Shown here piece after piece: positions 51,330-59,465 of a stretch of DNA of 64,000 nucleotides. The notes under the pieces were generated by a model, which saw nothing but the letters and a program-made list of their open reading frames with translations, searched no databases and was not told the origin of the DNA. Position numbers and translations under genes: made by a program. Position 1 is the stretch's first letter; each line of letters starts with the position of its first letter. Source of the DNA: Melaminivora sp034675505 (GTDB taxonomy: Bacteria > Pseudomonadota > Gammaproteobacteria > Burkholderiales > Burkholderiaceae_C); contig JAUCDD010000010.1 in NCBI GenBank assembly GCA_034675505.1, forward strand, positions 124,001 to 188,000, given 5' to 3'.

Positions 51330-51405
51330 GTTTTTTTTACAGAATCTTTTTAATCTTTTTCTTTTTTGAAAAAATTTTTGAAACTGTAATGTTTAATTTG
51401 CACAC

Positions 51406-52158
51406 ATGTACACGCTCAAAAAATCGTTGGGGCAACATTTTTTAAAAGATGAAACCATCATCAACCAAATCGTAGATGCATTATCCGCTCATCCTTTTGA
51501 AAACTTGTTGGAAGTAGGTCCGGGCGGCGGAGCGCTTACCGAAAAATTAATTAAAATCCCGGATATTCAATTCAAAGCAGTCGAGCTGGATGAAGAAAAA
51601 ATCATCTATCTCTCCCAAAAATTTCCTTCTTTAAAAGGCCGACTTATTCACGAGAGTTTTTTAAATATGAATATTCCTTTTGAGCAACCTTTTCACATCA
51701 TTGGGAATTTTCCATATAATATCTCCACTCAAATTCTTTTTAAAATTTTAGACTGGAAAGAACAAGTGCCCATCGTCATCGGGATGTTTCAAAAAGAGGT
51801 AGCAGAGCGAGCCGCAGCAAAAGAAGGCAGTAAAACTTATGGTGTGCTGAGTGTTTTGGTGCAATATTATTATGAGGTAGAATATCTTTTTTCAGTAAAC
51901 AAGGAAGCCTTCAATCCTCCGCCAAAAGTGGAAAGCGGAGTTGTGCGGCTGACAAGAAAAGAAAATTTATTACCCGTAAAAAGCGAAAAACATTTTCGGC
52001 TTTTGGTAAAAACGGCTTTTAATCAACGGAGAAAAATGCTCCGAAATGGAGTCAAGGGTTTATTCTCTCCTGATTTTATTAAAGATAAATTATTTGATCG
52101 GCGCGCTGAAACCCTTTGTCTGCAAGAGTTTGCTGATCTCACTTTTAAAATGAATTAA
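51406..52158 (+). CDS. rsmA: 16S rRNA dimethyladenosine transferase
   Basis: Dimethylates two adjacent adenosines near the 3' end of 16S rRNA during assembly (KsgA). 250 residues, intact. Substrate and SAM motifs: KSLGQHFLKDETIINQIVDA, LLEVGPGGGALTEKLI, and catalytic motif IV NFPYNIST (F instead of the usual L, still a family variant). The C-terminal FNPPPKVESGVVRL is typical. It is divergent from tetR. Confidence 0.95.
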   Translation: MYTLKKSLGQHFLKDETIINQIVDALSAHPFENLLEVGPGGGALTEKLIKIPDIQFKAVELDEEKIIYLSQKFPSLKGRLIHESFLNMNIPFEQPFHIIGNFPYNISTQILFKILDWKEQVPIVIGMFQKEVAERAAAKEGSKTYGVLSVLVQYYYEVEYLFSVNKEAFNPPPKVESGVVRLTRKENLLPVKSEKHFRLLVKTAFNQRRKMLRNGVKGLFSPDFIKDKLFDRRAETLCLQEFADLTFKMN

Positions 52159-52165
52159 AACTGTC

Positions 52166-53056
52166 ATGTACAAATCCATTTTACTAAAAGATATTTCTGT
52201 AGTAGAAGCACAAAATTTTTTGCAGCATGCGATTGCGCCACGCCCCATTTGTTTTGCATCCACTATTGACAAAGCCGGAAATGTAAACCTGACACCATTT
52301 AGTTTTTTCAATTTATTCAGCAGCAACCCACCAATACTCATTTTTTCTCCTGCCCGCAGAGTGAGAAATAATACCATTAAACATTCGCTCGAAAATGTAA
52401 TGGAAGTGCCGGAAGTGGTGGTCAACATTGCAGATTATGAGATGGTACAGCAGGTAAGTTTGGCCAGTTGTGAATACCCCAAAGAAGTAGATGAATTCGT
52501 AAAATCCGGTTTTACAAAAGAGCCTTCTGTATTGATCCGGCCGCCGCGTGTGAAAGAAAGCCTGATACAAATGGAATGTAAAGTGCTCGAAATCAAACAC
52601 CTTGGCACAGAAGGTGGGGCCGGAAATTTAGTGATCGCGAAAGTATTGATGATGCACGTGAATGAAAAAATATTGAATGAAAAAGGATTCATCGATCAAA
52701 CAAAAATCAATCATATTGCACGCTTGGGTGGAAATTGGTACGCAAAAATTTCTCCTGAAAATCTTTTTGAAGTAGAAAAACCAAATACATTATTAGGAAT
52801 TGGAATTGAGCAATTACCCGATGCTGTTCGCTTGAGCAAAATCCTTACCGGCAACCATTTAGGGCAATTGGCCAATGTGCATGAATACCCAATGGTGGAT
52901 CCTAATTATGCTGATGAAAAACTAAAATCAATCGTGCAATATTTTTCACTAAGCGATGAAGAAATGGAGCGAGAAATACACAAACACGCCGTAAATCTTT
53001 TAGCCCAAGGAATGGTAAAAGAAGCGTGGCAGGTATTATTGACGATTCACAATTAA
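52166..53056 (+). CDS. Flavin reductase-like FMN-binding protein
   Basis: A 296-residue protein with the split-barrel FMN fold: HAIAPRPICFASTIDKAGN, VNLTPFSFFNLFSSNPP, then FSPARRVRNNTIKHSLENV. The core family is about 200 residues; a C-terminal region of about 90 residues (LSDEEMEREIHKHAVNLLAQGM) is extra. Reaction unknown; relatives reduce flavin or act on other substrates. It begins 7 bases after rsmA. Confidence 0.87.
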   Translation: MYKSILLKDISVVEAQNFLQHAIAPRPICFASTIDKAGNVNLTPFSFFNLFSSNPPILIFSPARRVRNNTIKHSLENVMEVPEVVVNIADYEMVQQVSLASCEYPKEVDEFVKSGFTKEPSVLIRPPRVKESLIQMECKVLEIKHLGTEGGAGNLVIAKVLMMHVNEKILNEKGFIDQTKINHIARLGGNWYAKISPENLFEVEKPNTLLGIGIEQLPDAVRLSKILTGNHLGQLANVHEYPMVDPNYADEKLKSIVQYFSLSDEEMEREIHKHAVNLLAQGMVKEAWQVLLTIHN

Positions 53057-53099
53057 AAGAAAGCATTTTCAAATATTACTGGTTAAAAATGCAATCGTT

Positions 53100-53107
53100 T
53101 ACCTTTG
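53100..53107 (+). promoter_or_regulatory. Candidate -7 element upstream of lysS
   Basis: TACCTTTG fits TAnnTTTG and lies 46 bases before the lysS ATG. The -33 region lacks a clear TTG. Confidence 0.35.
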
Positions 53108-53153
53108 CGGCTATTAATCACAACAAATAATTACATTTTTCATAAAATCATTT

Positions 53154-54704
53154 ATGAGTCAAATACATTTATCTGAGCAAGAGACTATCAGAAGAGAGAA
53201 ATTGCAGGAATTGAACAAATTGGGAATCAATCCTTATCCGGGAGAATTATTTCCTGTAAACATCAGCGCAGCGGCCATCAAAGCCGGATACAAAGGCGAA
53301 GAAAATAAAGACAGTTATAAAGATGTTTGTCTGGCAGGTCGTGTCATGGGCATTCGGGATATGGGTAAAGCTTGCTTTGCTGTATTGCAAGACGCTTCGG
53401 GAAAAATACAATTGTATATTCGAAAAGATGATATCGCTCCTGGAGAGGACAAATCAATGTTTGATGTGGTTTGGAAAAAATTGGTGGACATCGGTGATAT
53501 TATTGGAGTGAAAGGATATGTATTCACCACCAAAACCGGTGAAACTTCCGTGCATGTGAGCGAATTCAAAATGCTTTCAAAAGCGTTGCGCCCGATGCCG
53601 GTCGTGAAAGAAAAAGACGGAGAAACATTTGATGAAGTCACCGACGCAGAATTCAGATACCGTCAGCGTTACGCCGATTTAATTGTGAATCCACATGTAA
53701 AAGAAACTTTTTTGAAACGCACGAAAATGGTCAATACCATTCGTCAATTTTTGAATGAGCGCGGTGGCCTTGAAGTGGATACTCCTGTGCTTCAAAATAT
53801 TCCCGGAGGAGCTGCGGCTCGTCCTTTTATTACCCATCACAATGCATTGGATGTGCCTTTTTATTTGCGCATTGCCAATGAATTATATTTGAAAAGGCTC
53901 ATCGTTGGCGGGTTTGAGTGGGTGTATGAATTCAGTCGCAATTTTCGTAATGAAGGCATGGACCGCACCCACAATCCTGAATTTACCATCCTCGAATTTT
54001 ATGTGGCTTACAAAGATTATTTGTGGATGATGGAAACCACCGAGCAGCTTCTCGAGCGCACAGCCACTGAGGTTACAGGTGCAAGCAAAGTGGTTGTAGG
54101 TGATAAAGAAATTGAATTTAAAGCTCCCTACAAAAGAATCAGCATTTACGATGCCATCAAGGAATTCACCGGCATAGATGTGAATGATAAAAATGAAGAG
54201 GAGCTTCGTGAGGTATGCCAACAGTTAGGCATACACGCAGATAAAACGATGGGTAAAGGAAAAATAATTGATGAGATTTTTTCTGAAAAATGCGAAAGCA
54301 ATTTTATTCAACCTACATTCATCATCGACTATCCGGTGGAGATGAGTCCGCTGACCAAAAAACACCGCAGCAAACCCGGTCTGGTAGAGCGTTTTGAGTT
54401 GATTATCAATGGCAAGGAAATTGCCAATGCCTATACAGAATTGAATGACCCAATCGATCAGCGAGAGCGATTTGAAGAACAATCAAAACTGATGGAGCGC
54501 GGTGATGATGAAGCCATGTTTATTGATTATGATTTTTTACGCGCTCTGGAATATGGTATGCCGCCTACCAGTGGTATTGGATTTGGAATTGATCGTTTGG
54601 CGATGTTATTGACCAACCAATCTTCCATTCAGGATGTTTTATTTTTCCCGCAAATGCGTCCGGAAAATAAACTCGAAAAAACAGAAGAGGAAAAAGAAAA
54701 ATAA
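53154..54704 (+). CDS. lysS: Lysyl-tRNA synthetase, class II
   Basis: A 516-residue enzyme, intact. The N-terminal OB domain (LAGRVMGIRDMGKACFAVLQD) binds tRNA. Class II motif 2 is FRNEGMDRTHNPEFTILEFY and motif 3 GIGFGIDRLAMLLTN; LNERGGLEVDTPVLQ is near motif 1. The stop is followed immediately by the mgtC ATG. Confidence 0.97.
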   Translation: MSQIHLSEQETIRREKLQELNKLGINPYPGELFPVNISAAAIKAGYKGEENKDSYKDVCLAGRVMGIRDMGKACFAVLQDASGKIQLYIRKDDIAPGEDKSMFDVVWKKLVDIGDIIGVKGYVFTTKTGETSVHVSEFKMLSKALRPMPVVKEKDGETFDEVTDAEFRYRQRYADLIVNPHVKETFLKRTKMVNTIRQFLNERGGLEVDTPVLQNIPGGAAARPFITHHNALDVPFYLRIANELYLKRLIVGGFEWVYEFSRNFRNEGMDRTHNPEFTILEFYVAYKDYLWMMETTEQLLERTATEVTGASKVVVGDKEIEFKAPYKRISIYDAIKEFTGIDVNDKNEEELREVCQQLGIHADKTMGKGKIIDEIFSEKCESNFIQPTFIIDYPVEMSPLTKKHRSKPGLVERFELIINGKEIANAYTELNDPIDQRERFEEQSKLMERGDDEAMFIDYDFLRALEYGMPPTSGIGFGIDRLAMLLTNQSSIQDVLFFPQMRPENKLEKTEEEKEK

Positions 54705-55376
54705 ATGTTGCCTTGGAATGAAATATTACTCCGATTGTTATTGGCCGCACTTTTGGGCGGCTTGGTCGGGCTGGAGCGTGAACGGAAAAACTGGGCTGCA
54801 GGTTTGCGTACACACATGATGGTTTGCCTTGGTGCAGCACTCATCATGATTGTTTCTTCCTTTGGATTTTCAGATATTTTAGGAACAGAAAATATAAATC
54901 TCGATCCTTCGAGAGTAGCTGCGCAAGTCGTGAGCGGTATCGGTTTCATTGGAGCCGGTGCAATTTTATTTAGAAAAACCGCCGGCACGGTACGCGGTAT
55001 TACCACTGCCGCAGGATTGTGGACAGTAGCTGCAATTGGGCTTGCAACAGGTGGTGGAATGTACTTTGCCGGTTTTATTACTACGGTACTTGCGGTTTTA
55101 ATTCTTTGGGCTTTGCCGGCGATGGAACGCAAATACTTGCGGATGTTCAAAATGCGCACTCTTTTTATTGTACTGGCTCCCAAAACAAATATTTCCTCAA
55201 TTATCAAACTACTTGAAGATCAAGTTAATAATCCAATGCTCGACATCAATATGTATAAAAGACAACGCGAACTTTTTTTGGAAATACAATTTGATAAAGG
55301 GGATGTGAAAAAATTGGCTGAGGCAGTGAAATCAATTGAAGAAATGGATGAAGTGAAAAGAATTTATTGGAACTAA
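54705..55376 (+). CDS. MgtC/SapB family membrane protein
   Basis: A 223-residue protein. The conserved N-terminal half has about four or five membrane helices and the family motifs LLGGLVGLERERKNWAAGLRTHMMV, RVAAQVVSGIGFIGAGAIL and GTVRGITTAAGLWTVAAIGLA. The C-terminal part is a cytoplasmic ACT-like domain. The first codon directly follows the lysS stop, so translation may be coupled. Linked to Mg2+ homeostasis or acid and membrane-potential control in other bacteria; not established here. Confidence 0.9.
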   Translation: MLPWNEILLRLLLAALLGGLVGLERERKNWAAGLRTHMMVCLGAALIMIVSSFGFSDILGTENINLDPSRVAAQVVSGIGFIGAGAILFRKTAGTVRGITTAAGLWTVAAIGLATGGGMYFAGFITTVLAVLILWALPAMERKYLRMFKMRTLFIVLAPKTNISSIIKLLEDQVNNPMLDINMYKRQRELFLEIQFDKGDVKKLAEAVKSIEEMDEVKRIYWN

Positions 55377-55504
55377 CAGTTGGTAAATTGGCCATGGGCA
55401 GGACTTTTAGCACTGAATCCCACACGAAGAATAGAAATAAATTTTTGCACTTCTAAAAAATCCTCAGCCAACCCATTGCTAATTTTTGTTGTGTGATGTC
55501 CTTT
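55373..55504 (-). pseudogene. Possible coding remnant downstream of the DUF6265 gene
   Basis: Directly after the DUF6265 stop, the same frame stays open for 43 codons (KGHHTTKISNGLAED, then FISILRVGF and SAKSPAHGQFTNC) to a TAG overlapping the mgtC end. There is no start codon of its own. It reads like a protein segment rather than random sequence, so it may be a dispersed element or a leftover from another gene. I cannot name a family with confidence. Confidence 0.3.
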
Positions 55505-55984
55505 TTATTTCACTCGTTTCATTGAAAAAGTCTGCCTGCGTTCTTGCCCGTTTTTAACCCCCGAAATTTCAGCAATCAGACTGTCATTCCCTATTCTAGT
55601 ATAGGAAATTATTTGAGGAAAGTCGTGTTGTGGATTTTCAAAAATTAATTTCGTTTCTGAAATGGTTTTGGTTGCAAAACGAATCGGCAGATTATTATTT
55701 TGTTTTTTGACCGTCGGAATATAAAATAATCCGCTTTTCTCTTGAACTAACTGTATGTTTTCAAAAACAATGGTATCTTTTTCTTTTATGATATAACTCT
55801 TTCCCAAAAGTTTATCATCGGATTCTTTGTTCCACGTTTCGTAAACACTCCCCTTGGAAGTTTTATTTTCCCAAGTCCCGATAAGCCATTCCGCTTTTTT
55901 GATGTCGTTTGATTGCTTTGCTGTCCAAGCACAAAGAGTGGCCAGTCCAACAACTGCGGTAAAGATTTTTATTCTTGTTCTCAT
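55505..55984 (-). CDS. DUF6265 exported protein
   Basis: A 159-residue protein with a signal peptide (ending about TLCAWTA). The mature part fits DUF6265: KKAEWLIGTWENKTSKGSVYE, LLGKSYIIKEKDTIVFENI, and FENPQHDFPQIISYTRIGNDSL. A beta-barrel, lipocalin-like fold is plausible but inferred. It is 4 bases from the VOC gene, so the two are co-transcribed. Confidence 0.8.
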   Translation of the reverse strand: MRTRIKIFTAVVGLATLCAWTAKQSNDIKKAEWLIGTWENKTSKGSVYETWNKESDDKLLGKSYIIKEKDTIVFENIQLVQEKSGLFYIPTVKKQNNNLPIRFATKTISETKLIFENPQHDFPQIISYTRIGNDSLIAEISGVKNGQERRQTFSMKRVK

Positions 55985-55988
55985 AGTT

Positions 55989-56363
55989 TTAATTGATTGA
56001 ATGAACAGCCATTTTATTTCCTTCGGTGTCGATGAACATTCCGAAATATCCCATTTCTGGATTGATATGAGTCTTAGAAAGAATTACTTTTCCTCTGTTG
56101 CTTTCTACTCTATCCAAAACTGTTTGTAAATCATTTCCGCCGTTCAGATAAGCAATAACTCCGTTTGATGAAGGTTTGTAATCTTCGCCCTGAACGATTG
56201 CTCCCGACACGTTTGTTCCGTCAGTTGGGAAGAAGCCCATTTTTGTTTCAAACATTTCTGTTTCCTTAATTTCCAAGCCTAAAATGGCTTTGTAAAAAGA
56301 TACCGCTCTACTGAAATCCGTTGCAGGAATTTCAAACCAATTGATTAAATTTTCCATTGTCAA
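55989..56363 (-). CDS. VOC (glyoxalase/dioxygenase-fold) family protein
   Basis: A 124-residue protein with two beta-alpha-beta-beta-beta units: INWFEIPATDFSRAVSFYKA then LEIKETEM, and GGNDLQTVLDRVESNRGKVILSKT ending MGYFGMFIDTEGNKMAVHS. Possible metal ligands include Glu in WFEIPA and Glu/His near the end. Substrate unknown. Intact, and preceded at about 45 bases by the repeat at 56408-56428. Confidence 0.87.
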   Translation of the reverse strand: MTMENLINWFEIPATDFSRAVSFYKAILGLEIKETEMFETKMGFFPTDGTNVSGAIVQGEDYKPSSNGVIAYLNGGNDLQTVLDRVESNRGKVILSKTHINPEMGYFGMFIDTEGNKMAVHSIN

Positions 56364-56407
56364 ATTATTTTACGTTAAGACGCAAAATTGCCATGAGTTT
56401 AAAATCT

Positions 56408-56428
56408 AAAATTGTAAAAATGCGACAA
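56408..56428 (-). repeat. Direct repeat copy 1, upstream of the VOC gene
   Basis: A 21-base sequence identical to that at 56558-56578, reading TTGT-N9-ACAA then TTTT on the minus strand (an inverted TTGT/ACAA pair). It lies 2 bases after the small peptide stop and 44 bases before the VOC ATG. Candidate binding site for the neighbouring AraC regulator. Confidence 0.6.
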
Positions 56429-56430
56429 TC

Positions 56431-56508
56431 TTATTTTTTCTTTCCATTTTTAGAAACGAGAACGATAAACAAAGTAATAGCTACACCAAATAGTATCCAC
56501 CAAATCAT
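56431..56508 (-). CDS. Predicted 25-residue single-pass membrane peptide
   Basis: ATG at 56506-56508 and TAA at 56431-56433. The product starts MIWWILFGVAITLFIVLV and ends SKNGKKK: one membrane helix with a basic tail. It fills the gap between the AraC and VOC genes on their strand and is flanked by the two copies of the 21-base repeat. Small size makes the call tentative, but the composition is coherent and the stop is well placed. Confidence 0.5.
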   Translation of the reverse strand: MIWWILFGVAITLFIVLVSKNGKKK

Positions 56509-56557
56509 AACATTGAAATTTAATTAATGAAACAAATTTATTAAACAGATAAAACGC

Positions 56558-56578
56558 AAAATTGTAAAAATGCGACAA
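56558..56578 (-). repeat. Direct repeat copy 2, upstream of the small peptide gene
   Basis: Identical to 56408-56428. It lies 2 bases after the corrected AraC stop (56581-56583) and 49 bases before the ATG of the 25-residue peptide. The ACGCAAAATTG run that overlaps it also occurs at 56390-56400. Confidence 0.6.
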
Positions 56579-56580
56579 AG

Positions 56581-57394
56581 CTAATCGGTTCCGTAAAAAA
56601 GCGAAGACATTTTTAAATTGTTTCCGTAAAAATCCTTTTGGTGTAAATCCTGTCAGTTCTTTAAAGTCTTTGATAAAATGAGCTTGGTCATAATATTCGT
56701 TTTCGTAAGCCAAAGAAGTAAGACTTGTAAATTTTTTATTCAGTAATATTTTGAGCGCAGCTTGTAAGCGTATCGTTTTTGAAAGTTGTTTTGGGCTTAA
56801 CCCAATGACTGATGAAAATTTTCGTTCCAATTGTCTGCGGTTGATGTTTGTTTGTTTGGATATTTCATCTACGGAAAGTTGCCCATTGGCGGTCAAAATC
56901 GTTTCAACAGTTGATTTTACGATGCGATCAATGCTTTCAATGCTGATTAATCTATTCAACAAAAATATTTCAATCAGTTTTATTCGTTCAGAAGTTGAGC
57001 TGGCGGTTAAAATTCTTTCTTCAATTTCTTGTCCGACTTTTCCGAATAATTCTTCCAATGAAACTGCCTTATTTTCCATTCCCTTTATCGGGATAGTCGC
57101 AAAAGGTAGAAATCCATTAGGGTGGAAACGTACAGAAAAAATTCCTGTTTCTCCTGTCGGCTCTATTTCAAGCGGTCGTGTCAGTTGACCGATTACAAAA
57201 CACCTCGGTTGTATAATATTTCCATTTTGATTGTACTGTTTGTATAAATCACCATAATGAAAAATCATCTCCATACAACCATCAGGAACTATTGTCTGTT
57301 TTTCGGTGGTTTCTTCTTTCGGGCTTTCCAAAATCCAATAACATTTGACGAGTGTAGATAGGTCGATATTTGGTACAAATGTTTGATAAATCAC
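56581..57394 (-). CDS. AraC-family transcriptional regulator, one frameshift at the end
   Basis: About 271 residues, GTG start at 57392-57394. The N-terminal DUF6597-type sensor domain (MIYQTFVPNIDLSTLVKCYW) precedes an AraC double helix-turn-helix (SVDEISKQTNINRRQLERKF; YDQAHFIKDFKELTGFTPKGF). The open frame runs on to 56450 but its tail is aberrant; removing one T (A on plus) from the five-base run 56628-56632 gives FYGNNLKMSSLFYGTD, the usual family end, with TAG at 56581-56583. It probably controls the peptide, VOC and DUF6265 genes. Confidence 0.88.
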
Positions 57395-57421
57395 GGGATG
57401 TTAATTTATGGTAGAATTGGT

Positions 57422-59197
57422 TTAAGATGAAGAACTTTCTCTTTGCAATTGAGATTCAAATTGCATTTTGTGCAGATTAAAATAAAAACCTTTTTTAGCC
57501 AGTAACTCTTTATGCGTGCCGCTTTCAATAATTTCTCCGCGCTCTAAAACTAATATCTTATTTGCTTTACGAATGGTAGAAAGTCGATGCGCGATTACAA
57601 TTGAAGTACGTCCGGAAATCAACGTATCAATGGCGCGCTGAATCAATTGCTCACTTTCGTTATCAACCGAAGAGGTAGCCTCATCGAGAATCAAAATCGA
57701 AGGATTAAACAAAACTGCTCGAAGAAAAGAAATCAATTGTCGCTGCCCCAAAGAAAGAGTGCCGCCTCGTTCCATCAAAACATAATCATATCCATCCGGA
57801 AGTTGCATGATAAAATCATGAATACCAATCATTTTAGAACACTCAATTACTTCCTCCCGCGTGATGGCAGGATTGCGTAAAGTAACATTTTCAAGAATTG
57901 ATCCGCTGAAAAGAAAAACGTCTTGTAATACCACCGCAATGCGGCTTCTAAGAAAATCTAAATCATAAGATTCTATATCTTTTCCATCGATTTGAATATT
58001 TCCTTTATTGATTGGATAAAGGCGATTCATCAAACTGATGATGGAAGTTTTTCCGCTTCCGGTAGCGCCCACAATGGCCAGGGTTTCACCCGGCTGAATA
58101 TGAAAAGAAATGTCCTTTAACACATATTGATTCTCATTGTAAGCAAACCATACGTTTTTGAAATCTACCTCACCGGCGAGTTCTTTTTTGGCAATACCAT
58201 TTTTTACGGAAATCGTTTCATTGGTATTTGCCAATAATCTAAATACGCGCTCACTCGCCACCATTCCCATTTGCAATACATTGAATTTATCGGCAATTGC
58301 CCTCAATGGTCTGAAAAGCAAATTCAGATACATGATAAATGAGATAATAATTCCCGCATTAAAGGCATAATTACCTCCCCACCAAACCAAAAGTCCGATT
58401 GAAAAAGCGAGTACAATTTCCACTAATGGGAAAAAAATAGAGTACGCGAAAATGGCTCGAATATTCGCATCCTGATGTTGTTTGTTGATTTTTTTAAACT
58501 TCTTTAATTCCTTCTCTTCTACGCCAAAAGCTTGCACAATGCTCATTCCCGTAATATGTTCCTGCACAAAAGCATTCAATGCCGCCACTGCATTTCTTAC
58601 TTTGATAAAAGATTTATTGACACTCTCTTTAAAAATATAAGTGGAAATAATAATGATGGGAAATGGCGCCAAACTAATCAATGATAATTGCCAATCCACT
58701 CCAAACATGAACAACAAAATCGAAATAATCGACATCAAATCTGAGATAATAGGAATCAAACCATTGGAGAAAATATCATTGACGGATTCAATATCATTAA
58801 TCGTGCGAGTAGTCAAAGTGCCAATGGGTGTGCGGTCATATTCCGACACATTTAAGTTCAATACTTTTTTATAAACCGTAACTCGTAAATCCCTCACCAC
58901 CGTTTGCCCTAACCAAGAAGTAATAAATCCAAAATAAAATCGGAGCAAAGTCTCCACCAGCAACATTCCTATTTGAATAATGGTAATCAAAATCAACCAA
59001 TAAGTATTACGATCTGCGATAAAATGATTGACTGTGTACTGAATCAAATAAGGTCGAAGTGGAGAAATAATGGCCAGAACAAGCGATAGTACAATCGAAA
59101 TATACACCTTGCGTTTGTAAGGCATTGCGAAAGCAAACACTTTTCGAAGGATGCTTAAATCCAACATTTTTTTTCGCTTAGGGGAATCAGCCATCAT
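57422..59197 (-). CDS. MsbA-like ABC exporter (fused permease and ATPase)
   Basis: A 591-residue half-transporter, intact. Six membrane helices in the first about 310 residues, then the ATPase: Walker A GATGSGKTSI, Q-loop VVLQDVFLFSG, signature TLSLGQRQLISFLRA, Walker B ILILDEATSSVDNES, and H-loop VIAHRLSTI. It works as a dimer. Substrate may be lipid or drug; not resolved from sequence. Confidence 0.92.
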   Translation of the reverse strand: MMADSPKRKKMLDLSILRKVFAFAMPYKRKVYISIVLSLVLAIISPLRPYLIQYTVNHFIADRNTYWLILITIIQIGMLLVETLLRFYFGFITSWLGQTVVRDLRVTVYKKVLNLNVSEYDRTPIGTLTTRTINDIESVNDIFSNGLIPIISDLMSIISILLFMFGVDWQLSLISLAPFPIIIISTYIFKESVNKSFIKVRNAVAALNAFVQEHITGMSIVQAFGVEEKELKKFKKINKQHQDANIRAIFAYSIFFPLVEIVLAFSIGLLVWWGGNYAFNAGIIISFIMYLNLLFRPLRAIADKFNVLQMGMVASERVFRLLANTNETISVKNGIAKKELAGEVDFKNVWFAYNENQYVLKDISFHIQPGETLAIVGATGSGKTSIISLMNRLYPINKGNIQIDGKDIESYDLDFLRSRIAVVLQDVFLFSGSILENVTLRNPAITREEVIECSKMIGIHDFIMQLPDGYDYVLMERGGTLSLGQRQLISFLRAVLFNPSILILDEATSSVDNESEQLIQRAIDTLISGRTSIVIAHRLSTIRKANKILVLERGEIIESGTHKELLAKKGFYFNLHKMQFESQLQRESSSS

Positions 59198-59398
59198 GCG
59201 AAATTAAGCTAAATGAAAGGAGCAGATTAAATGCCCGGCAAACGATTTACAAATTTGCGCTGTATTATTAATCAATACATTGATCGAAGATTTGTGGGAA
59301 AGAGACTATCAATTGCAAATTCATTTCTGCTATTTATTCAAAATGAAATAAACAGAAAAATTGCCTTCAAACTGCCGAAAATAGCCTTTAGTGATACT

Positions 59399-59428
59399 TT
59401 GTTACTATTCTATTTTAACCTATTTTTG
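59399..59428 (+). promoter_or_regulatory. Bacteroidota-type promoter upstream of the PPIase gene
   Basis: TTG at 59399-59401 (in TTTG), exactly 19 bases, then TATTTTTG at 59421-59428: a perfect match to the TTG-N19-TAnnTTTG consensus. It lies 38 bases before the ATG at 59466. The rest of the gap 59198-59398 shows nothing I recognise. Confidence 0.75.
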
Positions 59429-59465
59429 CCGCCTTATTTTAATTTCAAGTTTATTTTAACTAATT

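Noticed and set aside
56450..56580. Extended C-terminus of the AraC regulator
   Set aside because: The tail (FAFLRNRLALSHF onward) is atypical; removing one T gives the normal family ending at 56581.
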